From assembly GCA_045562755.1 (NCBI GenBank), contig JBJKVF010000004.1:1-64000 (forward strand): a stretch of DNA of 64,000 nucleotides. Direction: 5' to 3'. The translations under genes were made by a program, and so were the position numbers. Below the pieces are notes generated by a model. The model was not told the DNA's origin and searched no databases. It was given only the letters and a program-made list of their open reading frames with translations. Positions 36,144 through 45,135 of this stretch are shown here, piece after piece. This stretch comes from GCA-002708145 sp045562755. Lineage in GTDB: Bacteria > Chloroflexota > Dehalococcoidia > Lucifugimonadales > Lucifugimonadaceae. Within the stretch, counting starts at the first letter, position 1, and each line of letters opens with the position of its first letter.

Positions 36144-37280
36144 ATGAGAAAATATGAAGTAGACGCAATTAGATCAATAGCTGTAATACTTTTGATAATT
36201 TATCATATTGTTGTTGCATTATCTTCTGAGATTACTGAAATAGGTTTTATATCCCTAGAGGCACCTGAAGGTGATCCTGCATATTTTTTTATATTAGCTT
36301 CACAAGCTTTAAATATTTGGAGAATTCCAATAATTTTTTTGGTTGCAGGTATGGGTGCAGCATTTTCACTGAAAAGAAGGTCTATGAATCAATTTTTTAG
36401 TGACAGAGTTTTGAGAATATCAATACCACTGCTTTTCGGCTCTTGGTTTATTGTCCCTATTTCAGGAATTATTTTTAATAGTTTTTATAGAAAAAATACA
36501 TTTTCATTGTCTGAAAATCTCACTAGGATAATATCAGGTGAACTGATAAATCCAGGCCATTTATGGTTTTTATGGGCAATATGTATATATATTTTTTTAT
36601 TCGGCATATTTCAAATATTTAAGTTGTTAAAAAATGATAATTTACCATTTAAAAAGATAACTGAAAAAATCTTAAAAAAAAGGTTTGGTTTATTACTAAT
36701 TTTTTCCTTACCATTGGTGTTTCTGTGTGGAATAACTAACACCGAATCATTTGCAAATCATGTTTGGATATATATTTTTGATAATCTTCATGGATTTTTT
36801 CTAGGTTTAATTTGTTTTTATATGGGGATGCTCTTCATAAGCATTGGTGAATTATTTTGGGAATCAGTTAGAAAAACAAGTTCATTATGCTTAGGTTTAG
36901 CTATTATATTTTTTATTTTAAGAATGATTATTATATTCCCTACATTTAGTGATGGTGAAATGCTTTTACCAAGGGTTATACTTAATATACTAACTGCATT
37001 TGAAGCATCAAATTGGATTCTAGCTTCTGTAGGGTTTGCTTCAAGATTTATAAATGAAAAATCAAGATTTCTTAAATACTTTACAATTTCTGTTTATCCT
37101 GTTTATATCATTCATCTTCCTGTACAGCAGTTTGTAGTATCAAAAATAGTAAAAATATCTTTGCCAGCAACTATTCAGGTAATTTTATCGATATTTTTTA
37201 CACTTTTGATTTGCTATTTGATTTTTGAGGTTATAAAAAGAATTAGGTTTTTCAGATTCTTTTTTGGAATGAAGGCATAG
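36144..37280 (+). CDS. Membrane acyltransferase, acyltransferase-3 family
   Basis: The 378-residue protein has about ten membrane segments. The N-terminus RSIAVILLIIYHIVVAL carries the family histidine, followed by IWRIPIIFLVAGMGAAFSLKRR and NPGHLWFLWAICIY. Enzymes of this group O-acylate sugars, peptidoglycan or exopolysaccharide from the membrane. No other surface-polysaccharide genes are beside it, so the acceptor is open. Confidence 0.82.
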   Translation: MRKYEVDAIRSIAVILLIIYHIVVALSSEITEIGFISLEAPEGDPAYFFILASQALNIWRIPIIFLVAGMGAAFSLKRRSMNQFFSDRVLRISIPLLFGSWFIVPISGIIFNSFYRKNTFSLSENLTRIISGELINPGHLWFLWAICIYIFLFGIFQIFKLLKNDNLPFKKITEKILKKRFGLLLIFSLPLVFLCGITNTESFANHVWIYIFDNLHGFFLGLICFYMGMLFISIGELFWESVRKTSSLCLGLAIIFFILRMIIIFPTFSDGEMLLPRVILNILTAFEASNWILASVGFASRFINEKSRFLKYFTISVYPVYIIHLPVQQFVVSKIVKISLPATIQVILSIFFTLLICYLIFEVIKRIRFFRFFFGMKA

Positions 37281-37400
37281 ATTTTTTAATTATTTTCCTA
37301 AATAGTATAAAAATAATAATATAAATAACTTTTTTTATTTCATTAATCTTTATGTGGATGTAACATTTTTCAAATAATTATCTAATTTAGGCAGGTTGAG

Positions 37401-38171
37401 ATGTATCCAAGCGAAGTAAGAAAAAAATTATCTTCAGGCAATCCTGTAATTGGTACAGGGATGTTTACTAGGGAACCATTTGTTGCTCAAAGAATTTATC
37501 AAACAGGGTGTGATTGGGTTTGGATTGATCAAGAACATGCTCCTTTTGGTACAGAATCGATAGGCACAATATGTGTACAAGGTAGGCAGAATGCTTGTGC
37601 TCCTGTAATAAGAGTTCCATATAATAATCCTGGAGATATTAAAAAAGCATATGACATAGGTGCTGTTGGAGTAATGGTTCCTCAGGTTGATACTCCTGAA
37701 GAAGCAGCATTAGCTGTAAAGTATGCGAAATATCCGCCCATTGGAGAAAGAGGTATATCACCATTTTTTGCAAGCTATTTAGAAATTTCTCTTGAGGATG
37801 TATTAAAAAATGCTAATAATGAAACTTTATTGATACTTCAGATGGAAAGTTTAGAAGCATATGAAAATATTGATGAGATTTTGAAAATTCCAGGATACGA
37901 AGTTTTATTATTAGGACCAACTGATCTTTCTGCCTCTTTAGGAATACCAGGTGATATACATAATTCTAAGGTAGAAAATATAATGATCGATGTTGCTTCA
38001 AAAATAAAGAATAGTGATAAATTTTTAGCAACGACTTTTACTAATTTAGATGACTGTGAAAGATGGATTCCTGAAGGTTACCAAATGATGAATATTAGTG
38101 ATCCATTATTAGTGGGAACTGAATTGGTTAGTCAGAAAATTAAAGAATATAAAGAAAAATTCAAGGTTTAG
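37401..38171 (+). CDS. HpcH/HpaI-family aldolase
   Basis: A class II (metal-dependent) aldolase or citramalyl/2-keto-3-deoxy acid aldolase of 256 residues. E45 and H46 (DQEHAPFG), R71 (RVPYNNPG), E149 and D175 (GPTDLSASLG) are the base, substrate-binding and metal residues of the family. It cleaves a 2-keto-3-deoxy or 4-hydroxy-2-keto acid to pyruvate and an aldehyde. It leads a plus-strand operon with a dehydrogenase, a diverged homologue and a transporter; no other gene lies within 120 bases upstream. Confidence 0.9.
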   Translation: MYPSEVRKKLSSGNPVIGTGMFTREPFVAQRIYQTGCDWVWIDQEHAPFGTESIGTICVQGRQNACAPVIRVPYNNPGDIKKAYDIGAVGVMVPQVDTPEEAALAVKYAKYPPIGERGISPFFASYLEISLEDVLKNANNETLLILQMESLEAYENIDEILKIPGYEVLLLGPTDLSASLGIPGDIHNSKVENIMIDVASKIKNSDKFLATTFTNLDDCERWIPEGYQMMNISDPLLVGTELVSQKIKEYKEKFKV

Positions 38172-38192
38172 TAGATAAAAAAGGAGATAAAT

Positions 38193-39272
38193 TTGTTAGA
38201 AAGATTTCATGTGCCAAATGATATTGCTGTAAAAATCAAACCTGAAGATATGCATGCAACGGTTTTAGACATTTTTATGAAAATGGGTATGCCTCATGAT
38301 GATGCGAATAAGGCATCAGAAGTTTTAGTTTATGCTGATGTTAGAGGAATTGAATCGCATGGTGTTTCTAATATGTTGAGAAGATACGTTGAGGCTTTTA
38401 ATAAAGGAGATATTAACCCTACTCCTAAACCGAAAATTATAAGAGATATGCCTGCAGCTGCATTACTTGATTGCGATGATGGTCATGGATTGGTTGTTGG
38501 CCCTATGGCTATGGATATGGCTATAGAGAGAGCAAAAAAATATGGTATTGGTACAATTACTGCAAATAATGGTCGCCATTTTGGAGCTGCTGCATTTCAT
38601 GCAGGTATGGCATTAGAACATGACATGATTGGTTTGTCTATGACCACAGGAGGAATGGAAGTTGTACCAGTTGATGGCTCAAAACCTATGTTTGGGTTAA
38701 ATCCTATAGCTATAGCTGTACCTACAAACAATGAAGCTCCATTTATTTTCGATGCTTCTATGAGCTCTGTTGCTGGAAATAAAATTGCTTTAGCTAAAAG
38801 ACTAAATGTACCTGTTGCTCCTGGATGGGTGACAGATTCAAGAGGGGTACCGATATTAGAAGAACAAAAAGTGCCAGATGATGGGCATTATATGCTTCCA
38901 ACAGGAGGTTCAAGAGAAAATGGCTCTCATAAGGGAGCAAGTTTAGGTATATGGGTAGAAATAATGTGTGGTCTGCTTGGTGCAACTGGTGCAGGACCCA
39001 ATAGAAAAGGAAAAGTTTCTCACCATTTCATTGCCTATAATATAGAGGCTTTCACAGAGTTAGGTCAATTTAAATCTGATATGGATGAGTATATGAATGA
39101 AATTAAATCAACTCCTCCAATTCCTGGAGCATCAAGAGTTTTTTATGCTGGATTACCTGAGCATGAGGAAGAAATTGAAAGAAGAAAAGACGGTATTCCT
39201 TATCATCCAGAAGTAATAGAATGGTTTAAGGATATTACTAACGAATTATCAATAAAATGGAGACTAAATTAA
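38193..39272 (+). CDS. Malate/L-lactate-type dehydrogenase (Ldh2 family)
   Basis: An NAD(P)-dependent oxidoreductase of the MDH2/LDH2 superfamily that acts on 2-hydroxy acids and 2-keto acids. The 359 residues begin at TTG 38193 after AAGGAG. Motifs: RGIESHGVSNMLRRY at the N-terminus, the NGRHFGAAAFHAGMA segment (the family NSNHFG with an inserted residue), and GLNPIAIAVPT for cofactor binding. Members oxidise malate, lactate, ureidoglycolate, sulfolactate or 2,3-diketo acids. Here it lies between two aldolase-type genes. Confidence 0.88.
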   Translation: MLERFHVPNDIAVKIKPEDMHATVLDIFMKMGMPHDDANKASEVLVYADVRGIESHGVSNMLRRYVEAFNKGDINPTPKPKIIRDMPAAALLDCDDGHGLVVGPMAMDMAIERAKKYGIGTITANNGRHFGAAAFHAGMALEHDMIGLSMTTGGMEVVPVDGSKPMFGLNPIAIAVPTNNEAPFIFDASMSSVAGNKIALAKRLNVPVAPGWVTDSRGVPILEEQKVPDDGHYMLPTGGSRENGSHKGASLGIWVEIMCGLLGATGAGPNRKGKVSHHFIAYNIEAFTELGQFKSDMDEYMNEIKSTPPIPGASRVFYAGLPEHEEEIERRKDGIPYHPEVIEWFKDITNELSIKWRLN

Positions 39273-39293
39273 AGATTTTTAAAAGGAGTAATT

Positions 39294-40187
39294 ATGACTA
39301 AAAGAATTAACAAAGTTATTGAATTGTGGGAGGATAAACAACCGATTTATTTAACTCACCCTACTGATTTATCCTATGATGCAGGAATTAAAGACTCGCA
39401 AACATGGGCTGATTTATTATTAATTGATTTTGAACATCACCCTTTTGACATTGTTGGTTTGACAAATTACATGAAAGGATTGAAAGATGGAGGACCAACA
39501 CCTAGCGGTCACTTAACACCTACAGTAGTAACTACCTTGCCTTCAAACGCTATATCTCCAGAGGAAGTTAGATACAATGCATGGCAAGCAAGGCATGTAC
39601 TTTCTGCAGGTGTACATGGCATCTTAAATACTCATGCAAGGACTGCTGAAGCAGTAAAAGCTTTTGTTCAAGTCACAAGATACCCTTTTCAGTCTTTATC
39701 TAGAAATATCATTGGAGAAGGATTAAGGGGGGCGGGTGGACAAAAACCAGCAAATGATATTTGGGGTCTTTCAACTGCAGAGTATGCTCATAAATGTGAT
39801 CCTTGGCCGTTAAATCCTGATGGAGAGCTAATTTTAGGTCTAAAAATAGAAGATAGGCATTGTTTGAATAATGTTGATGATATTGCACAAGTTCCTGGTA
39901 TTGCATTTGCTGAGTGGGGTCCCGGAGATATGGGCATGTCTTTTGGTCAGCCAGATGCTCATGATCCACCATACCCAGAAATTATGAATGATGCTAGAAA
40001 TAAAATTCAAAATGCTCTAGAAAAAAATGGTGTTAATTTTTATTCTAGTTGGCTTGATGAGAGTCTAAACGATGAGCAGAGATTAGACTATATATTAGAT
40101 ATATTAAATTGTAAAATGACCGGCTCTCCAACAAAAGAGTATGCAGAATATGGTAGAAAAAAAACAGGTAGAAAGATGAATTCTTAG
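39294..40187 (+). CDS. Divergent HpcH/HpaI aldolase-like protein
   Basis: The 297 residues resemble the HpcH/HpaI barrel: LIDFEHHPFD has the E-H pair, VHGILNTHARTAEAVKAFVQ the middle strand, KIEDRHCLNNVDDIAQVPG the glutamate strand, and WGPGDMGMSFGQPDA the aspartate strand. Compared with the first gene of the operon, the RVPYN arginine position reads TLPSN, so the substrate-binding arginine seems lost. It is longer by about 40 residues, with an inserted GGQKPANDIWGLS segment. It may act on a different substrate or as a partner. Strong AAGGAG before the ATG. Confidence 0.75.
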   Translation: MTKRINKVIELWEDKQPIYLTHPTDLSYDAGIKDSQTWADLLLIDFEHHPFDIVGLTNYMKGLKDGGPTPSGHLTPTVVTTLPSNAISPEEVRYNAWQARHVLSAGVHGILNTHARTAEAVKAFVQVTRYPFQSLSRNIIGEGLRGAGGQKPANDIWGLSTAEYAHKCDPWPLNPDGELILGLKIEDRHCLNNVDDIAQVPGIAFAEWGPGDMGMSFGQPDAHDPPYPEIMNDARNKIQNALEKNGVNFYSSWLDESLNDEQRLDYILDILNCKMTGSPTKEYAEYGRKKTGRKMNS

Positions 40188-40217
40188 TTAGATACAGGCT
40201 AAGTAAAACACTAAATA

Positions 40218-41459
40218 ATGGAAAATACATCCAACTCTTTAATTTATCTGTTCCAAAATAATGTATATAGAAAATTATGGGGGATAGGGTTTGTTCAAGC
40301 AATCATGCGCTGGATGGAAGTAACTGGCTTGGGAATATTTGTTTTTCAGTTAACAGAATCACCTTTCTGGGTAGCTATGGTAGGATTCTTATACATGTTG
40401 CCATTATTTTTATTTGGTTCATTATTGGGACTTTTTTCAGAAAAATATCAAAGAAAAAAAATTATTTTTATATCTTATTTTGCTCTTTCAATAATTAACT
40501 TATTATTATTATTATTAACATTATTTGAACTTCTTGAGCTGTGGCATATATTACTTGGAACTTTTTTCGGGGGAATAATATGGGCAGAGGATTTTCCTGT
40601 AAGAATGGGTCTAATATCTGATGAGGTAAATGAATCATTTTTATCAAAAGCAGTGGGCTTAGATCTTACTACGAGTAATATATGTAGGATTATAGGGCCT
40701 TTTATAGCTGGGATATATATGTCATCTATAGGTATAGAAGCTGTATATATATCAGGTGTAATATTTATGCTAATTGGATCTCTATTAGGGTATAAATTAA
40801 AAGAATCTAATAATACTAATGAAAATACAAGTGATAATTTTAGTAGTTATTTTTCTAATACTTTTGAAGGTCTAAAATACATAAGAGCAAGTAATATAAT
40901 TTTTCCTACATTGATTATTACAGTAATAATGAATATTTTTGCATTTTCTTATAGAAATATGGTTCCAGTTATTGGCGCTGAAAGTTTATTTATCACTCCT
41001 TTTTTAGTAGGAGTTTTACTATCTTTTGAAGGTATAGGTGCTACTATTGCTTCAATTGCAATATCTTTAAAATTAAATATTAATTTATCTAATAGATTTT
41101 ATTTTTATGGTTCTGTCATATTTTTAGTAATAGTATTTTTATTAGGTATAAATGACATATTTTTATTAGCAATAATTTTCATGTTTTTGGCTGGGATGTC
41201 TATGGCAAGTTTTGGGATAACACAGAAGCTAATCATTATTTCTAACTCTGATAAAACTCACAGAGGAAGGGTTTTAGGAGTATTAGCGGCATCAATTGGC
41301 ACTGCACCTTTAGGTGCAATACTTTTAGGTTTTACTGCCTCAACATTCAATGCAAATTTAGCGTTAGTTATTTTTTCTATTTTAGGACTTTTACTTTGTT
41401 TACTTGTAATTCTAAAATATCCGATGTTTTTATCTAGAGATAAATCTGTAAAAAGATAA
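40218..41459 (+). CDS. MFS transporter
   Basis: The 413-residue, roughly 12-helix protein is 30 bases after the aldolase-like gene and in the same direction. The MFS loop is present between helices 2 and 3 (GLFSEKYQRKKIIF). The context suggests it carries the substrate of the operon, though DHA3-like carriers are more often exporters. Thirteen bases separate it from the HAD gene. Confidence 0.82.
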   Translation: MENTSNSLIYLFQNNVYRKLWGIGFVQAIMRWMEVTGLGIFVFQLTESPFWVAMVGFLYMLPLFLFGSLLGLFSEKYQRKKIIFISYFALSIINLLLLLLTLFELLELWHILLGTFFGGIIWAEDFPVRMGLISDEVNESFLSKAVGLDLTTSNICRIIGPFIAGIYMSSIGIEAVYISGVIFMLIGSLLGYKLKESNNTNENTSDNFSSYFSNTFEGLKYIRASNIIFPTLIITVIMNIFAFSYRNMVPVIGAESLFITPFLVGVLLSFEGIGATIASIAISLKLNINLSNRFYFYGSVIFLVIVFLLGINDIFLLAIIFMFLAGMSMASFGITQKLIIISNSDKTHRGRVLGVLAASIGTAPLGAILLGFTASTFNANLALVIFSILGLLLCLLVILKYPMFLSRDKSVKR

Positions 41460-41471
41460 TAAAATATTTAT

Positions 41472-42290
41472 ATGAAAAAAAATAAATATTCCCTAATTGC
41501 CTTAGATATTGATGGAACAATGGTAGGTGATAGCAAAAAACTTTCACAAAGACTAAAAAAAGCCATTAAGAAAGTACAAGAAAAAGGAGCTATAGTTTCT
41601 ATAGCTACAGGTAGACCATTTAGTTCAGCAAGAAAAATTTCATTGATGGCAGGTTGTAATGGGCCATTAATATGTTTTCAAGGTGCTATGACCTATGATT
41701 TAAATCAAGAAAAAATACTAAGGTACTTAAAATTGGATAATAAAATTGTTGAAAAAACAATTGATTATTTTATTCAAAAAGAAGTAGAAGTCATGATCTT
41801 TTATGATGATATGATATGTTCAAATAATTTATCAGGATGGTCTAAGAATTATGGCAAAAGAAATGAAATTAAGTTACTTGAATCCAATGATTTAAGTTCA
41901 TATAAAGATACTAATCCTATAGCAATTATTGGCGTTTCAGAACCTGAATTTGTTGCAAATCTTGTTAGTGATTTGAAGTTAAAATTAAAGAATGAGGCCT
42001 TGGTTACTCATTCTTTACCTATGCTTTGTGAGGTGGAACATTTAAACGCTGGAAAAGATAAGGCTTTACAAGAATTATTAAAGAGTTATAAAATCAATAA
42101 ATCTAATGTTGTAGCAGTTGGTGATGGCAAGGGAGATCAAAGTATGATACTTTGGGCTGGTTTAGGAGTAGGAATAGAAAATGGTCATATAGATGTTATT
42201 GAATCATCTGATATTCTTATACCTCCTCCTGAAGAAGATGGTTTAGCATCATTTATAGAAAAACTTATAGCAAATGACCTGAGCTTTTAG
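41472..42290 (+). CDS. HAD-superfamily phosphatase, Cof/YidA type
   Basis: A 272-residue HAD hydrolase with D12-x-D14-GT (ALDIDGTMVGD), a C2B-type cap, and the acidic VVAVGDGKGDQSMI motif near the C-terminus. Members dephosphorylate sugar phosphates or nucleotide phosphates. Next to a PfkB kinase it may recycle a phosphorylated intermediate. A short GAGCT-TTT-AGCTC dyad overlaps its stop codon and is followed by Ts. Confidence 0.88.
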   Translation: MKKNKYSLIALDIDGTMVGDSKKLSQRLKKAIKKVQEKGAIVSIATGRPFSSARKISLMAGCNGPLICFQGAMTYDLNQEKILRYLKLDNKIVEKTIDYFIQKEVEVMIFYDDMICSNNLSGWSKNYGKRNEIKLLESNDLSSYKDTNPIAIIGVSEPEFVANLVSDLKLKLKNEALVTHSLPMLCEVEHLNAGKDKALQELLKSYKINKSNVVAVGDGKGDQSMILWAGLGVGIENGHIDVIESSDILIPPPEEDGLASFIEKLIANDLSF

Positions 42291-42312
42291 CTCTAATTTT
42301 TTAGGATTTTTT

Positions 42313-43281
42313 TTGAAACAAAATAAGGACATAATTATATTTGGATCTTTAAATATGGATTTAATTGTTAAGACATCTAAATTTCCTAATCTAAGTGAGA
42401 CAATAATTTGTGATGAATTTTATACTGCTCCTGGAGGTAAAGGAGGAAATCAAGCAGTCGCAGTCGCAAGACTTGTAGATAAGGAATTTAAAGTAAAATT
42501 TATTGGTAGGGTAGGAGATGATATTTTTGGAACTGATATTTTGAAAAATTTGTTGAAAGAAAATATTGACATCTCAAATATACAAATTACAAAAAATATA
42601 TCAACAGGTATTGCATCAATTTTTACCATGCCAAATGGAGAAAATTCAGTAAATGCAGTTTATGGTGCTAATAATCATATAGATGAATCTCAAGTGAGTG
42701 ATTTTGAAAAATTATCCAATCAGGCTGGGGTAATTTTACTTCAACAAGAAATCCCTAATAAAACACTTAAGTTGATTTTAAGAAAAGCTAAAGAAAAAAA
42801 TATAACTATAATTTTAGATCCAGCTCCATATAGAGAAAATCTTGAAGAAATCTATAAAAATATTAATATTATTACACCAAATGAAATTGAAGCATCCAGT
42901 ATCTCTAATATAGATGTAAAAGATAATTTATCAGCAAAAAAATCAGCAAGATATATTAGAAATTTTGGAATTGATGTAGTGATTATTACCCTAGGTTCAA
43001 ATGGTATTTGGATTGAATCAGAAAGTATTTCTGAACATATTGATACATATAAAGTTAAGGCTAAATCATCAGTCGCTGCAGGTGATGCATTTAATGGAGC
43101 TTTAGGATATGGGATTGTAAAAAATAATGATATTCTAGATTCAGTAGATTTAGCAATCGCAGCATCTTCAATTAGTGTGACTCGCGATGGATCTCAAAGT
43201 TCTATGCCTAGAATAGATGAGGTTCATAAATTTATGCAACAAAATATAAATAAATCTAGAGTTTCGGAGGATCTCCATTGA
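42313..43281 (+). CDS. PfkB-family sugar kinase, ribokinase-like
   Basis: The 322 residues hold GSLNMDLIVK at the N-terminus, GGKGGNQAVAVARL (first PfkB signature), and the C-terminal catalytic AAGDAFNGALGYG with its general-base aspartate. This is the ribokinase subgroup. The start TTG 42313 has a TTAGG region upstream. Its 3' end overlaps pyrD by 26 bases on the opposite strand. It may phosphorylate ribose or another sugar released by the neighbouring catabolic genes. Confidence 0.9.
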   Translation: MKQNKDIIIFGSLNMDLIVKTSKFPNLSETIICDEFYTAPGGKGGNQAVAVARLVDKEFKVKFIGRVGDDIFGTDILKNLLKENIDISNIQITKNISTGIASIFTMPNGENSVNAVYGANNHIDESQVSDFEKLSNQAGVILLQQEIPNKTLKLILRKAKEKNITIILDPAPYRENLEEIYKNINIITPNEIEASSISNIDVKDNLSAKKSARYIRNFGIDVVIITLGSNGIWIESESISEHIDTYKVKAKSSVAAGDAFNGALGYGIVKNNDILDSVDLAIAASSISVTRDGSQSSMPRIDEVHKFMQQNINKSRVSEDLH

Positions 43282-44275
43282 TATCACTCAATTTTGATAT
43301 TCCTGCTAATTTCATGAGATATACTAGATCATTATTTATTTTTGATGGTAGTCTTGGTCCTTCGTAAACAAGAGATGTATAAATTTGTGCAGCTTTTGCT
43401 CCGCTAGCTAAAACTTTCCATAAATCATTTGCTGAAGATATCCCGCCGCACGCAATAATATCTGCATAACCTCTATTTATAGCCTGAACCTCTCTTATCA
43501 TTTTTAAAGTGTCAGGAAAAATCGGTTTTCCACTGAATCCACCCTTACCGATTTTTATTTTTGTCGATTCCTTAGGATGCGTGTTTGAAATAACCATACC
43601 CTCTATATCCGAATTTAAGGATGTTTCGATCAACTTGATAATTTCTTTTTTATTATCAAGTGCATTGTTCCAAGGTGGAAACTTAATTATTATTGGTTTT
43701 TCTGTATGTTTTTTAATAACTTCAATCAGTCCTCTAAGTCTTGAAGGCTCCTGAAAAATCTTCAATCCAGAAGTATTAGGGCTACTGATATTTACTTCGA
43801 AAGCAGAAATAAAATTCTCGGATAACTTAATACACTCAATTATTTCATCTTCAATTGTGCCGGATACACTAAGAATAATTCTGTTTTTAATTTTATTGTT
43901 CTGTTCTAAATTTTTTAGTGAGTATTCAATACCTTTTCCTGGAAAACCTAAAGCATTAATAATTGCTTTATCTTCTACTATTCTTATCATTCTTGGTTTT
44001 GGATTTCCTGGACGTTCAGACAAAGTTACTGTACCACCAGTAACAAATCCGAAACCCAACTTAATGACATTACCTAAGGTAGTGCAGTCTTTATCAAATC
44101 CAGCAGCAAGTCCAATAGGAGAGGGATACGAATTTCCTAATAATTTTGTTTCTAGTAGTTCATTACCAAGAGAGTTATTTATTTTAAATAAATTCCAAAT
44201 ATAAGGAATTCTTAATGATAATTCAGTTACTTTATGAGCAAATTCAGGTTCAAGGGTAAAGATTATTGGTCTCAA
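43256..44275 (-). CDS. pyrD: Dihydroorotate dehydrogenase, class 2 (quinone-dependent)
   Basis: Oxidises dihydroorotate to orotate in pyrimidine synthesis and passes electrons to quinone. The 339 residues contain IGLAAGFDKDC, the NALGFPGKG loop, and the catalytic serine segment FEVNISSPNTSG that defines class 2 (class 1 has Cys). A short N-terminal extension with HK and PEFAH fits membrane association. The electron acceptor is probably the menaquinone made from the operon at 50-57 kb. Confidence 0.94.
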   Translation of the reverse strand: MRPIIFTLEPEFAHKVTELSLRIPYIWNLFKINNSLGNELLETKLLGNSYPSPIGLAAGFDKDCTTLGNVIKLGFGFVTGGTVTLSERPGNPKPRMIRIVEDKAIINALGFPGKGIEYSLKNLEQNNKIKNRIILSVSGTIEDEIIECIKLSENFISAFEVNISSPNTSGLKIFQEPSRLRGLIEVIKKHTEKPIIIKFPPWNNALDNKKEIIKLIETSLNSDIEGMVISNTHPKESTKIKIGKGGFSGKPIFPDTLKMIREVQAINRGYADIIACGGISSANDLWKVLASGAKAAQIYTSLVYEGPRLPSKINNDLVYLMKLAGISKLSDINGDPPKL

Positions 44276-44382
44276 AGTATAGTTATATAAATTCGTTATT
44301 TTCTCCTAAATTAAATCATAATTATAATTATTAATATTGTTATTATTATATTGAACAAATTATAAAGTGATAAGTAATAAAC

Positions 44383-45135
44383 ATGGCTATAGAATATAAG
44401 ATTGGTAATTCATTGAGACCTAAGGGTCATGCCATAGTATATTTTATTGATACCTTGGATAACAAAAAAGTTTCTGCTTCTTATATAATTTTATTACCTA
44501 TAACTGTGGATATATCTAAATATGTTCCTCCATTTTTATCTAGTCAAGTTGATAATTTATCAAGTAAGGACATGTCTTCTTTTTCTTTTCCGCCAGCTCC
44601 TGAAATTGTTGAATCTGAATCTTGGATCAATGAAATAGCAAAAAAAAGAGGTGATGATCTAATATTCGGAGGATTTCAAAATCTTACAGATATTACCAAT
44701 CTTATGAATGAAGTGTCTAAAATTTTAGATATTTACTCTGAATCATATGAAACAAAACATGAAAAGTTAGAAAATAAAGTTGTAGAAAGTCAACTTGATG
44801 ATGTTAATGATGTGGTGTACAGCATGATGGCTGAGGCTGATTTACTATCAGAATTAACAATCATAATTGGACGATTTCAATACCAAGTTTCTGGTAACGA
44901 TATGGATGGAATTAAAGAAAGTGAAGCTAAAATCTTATCAATTGCTAAACAACTTCCTGAAAATAGAAATATCAATTTATTAATTAAAGTATGTAAAAAT
45001 TCAGGAGAAAAATATATTAATTTATCTAGGTTATACTTAGACAGAATATATGCCATGTATAGAGAAGAGTATGAAAAAGTAAAACTTATAGAAAAAGAAA
45101 TTTTAACTATAGAAAAAGATATAAAGTTATCTTGA
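44383..45135 (+). CDS. Unknown protein coupled to MFS genes
   Basis: The 250 residues have no signal peptide. The first ~85 residues are mixed beta-strand-like (SASYIILLPITVDISKYVPPFL). The C-terminal half (residues 120-250) is strongly helical and charged, with likely coiled-coil segments (KHEKLENKVVESQLDDVND; EEYEKVKLIEKEILTIEKD). The stop TGA overlaps the TTG start of the first MFS gene by 3 bases, so it is translationally coupled to it. No function recognised; a cytosolic partner or accessory of the transporter is conceivable. Confidence 0.55.
   Translation: MAIEYKIGNSLRPKGHAIVYFIDTLDNKKVSASYIILLPITVDISKYVPPFLSSQVDNLSSKDMSSFSFPPAPEIVESESWINEIAKKRGDDLIFGGFQNLTDITNLMNEVSKILDIYSESYETKHEKLENKVVESQLDDVNDVVYSMMAEADLLSELTIIIGRFQYQVSGNDMDGIKESEAKILSIAKQLPENRNINLLIKVCKNSGEKYINLSRLYLDRIYAMYREEYEKVKLIEKEILTIEKDIKLS

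Noticed and set aside
42281..42293. Terminator after the HAD gene
   Set aside because: The GAGCT-TTT-AGCTC dyad has only five pairs and overlaps the stop codon; too weak to list, and the PfkB gene follows within 22 bases.
43857..44204. 115-residue open frame antisense to pyrD
   Set aside because: A shadow of the conserved dehydrogenase frame.
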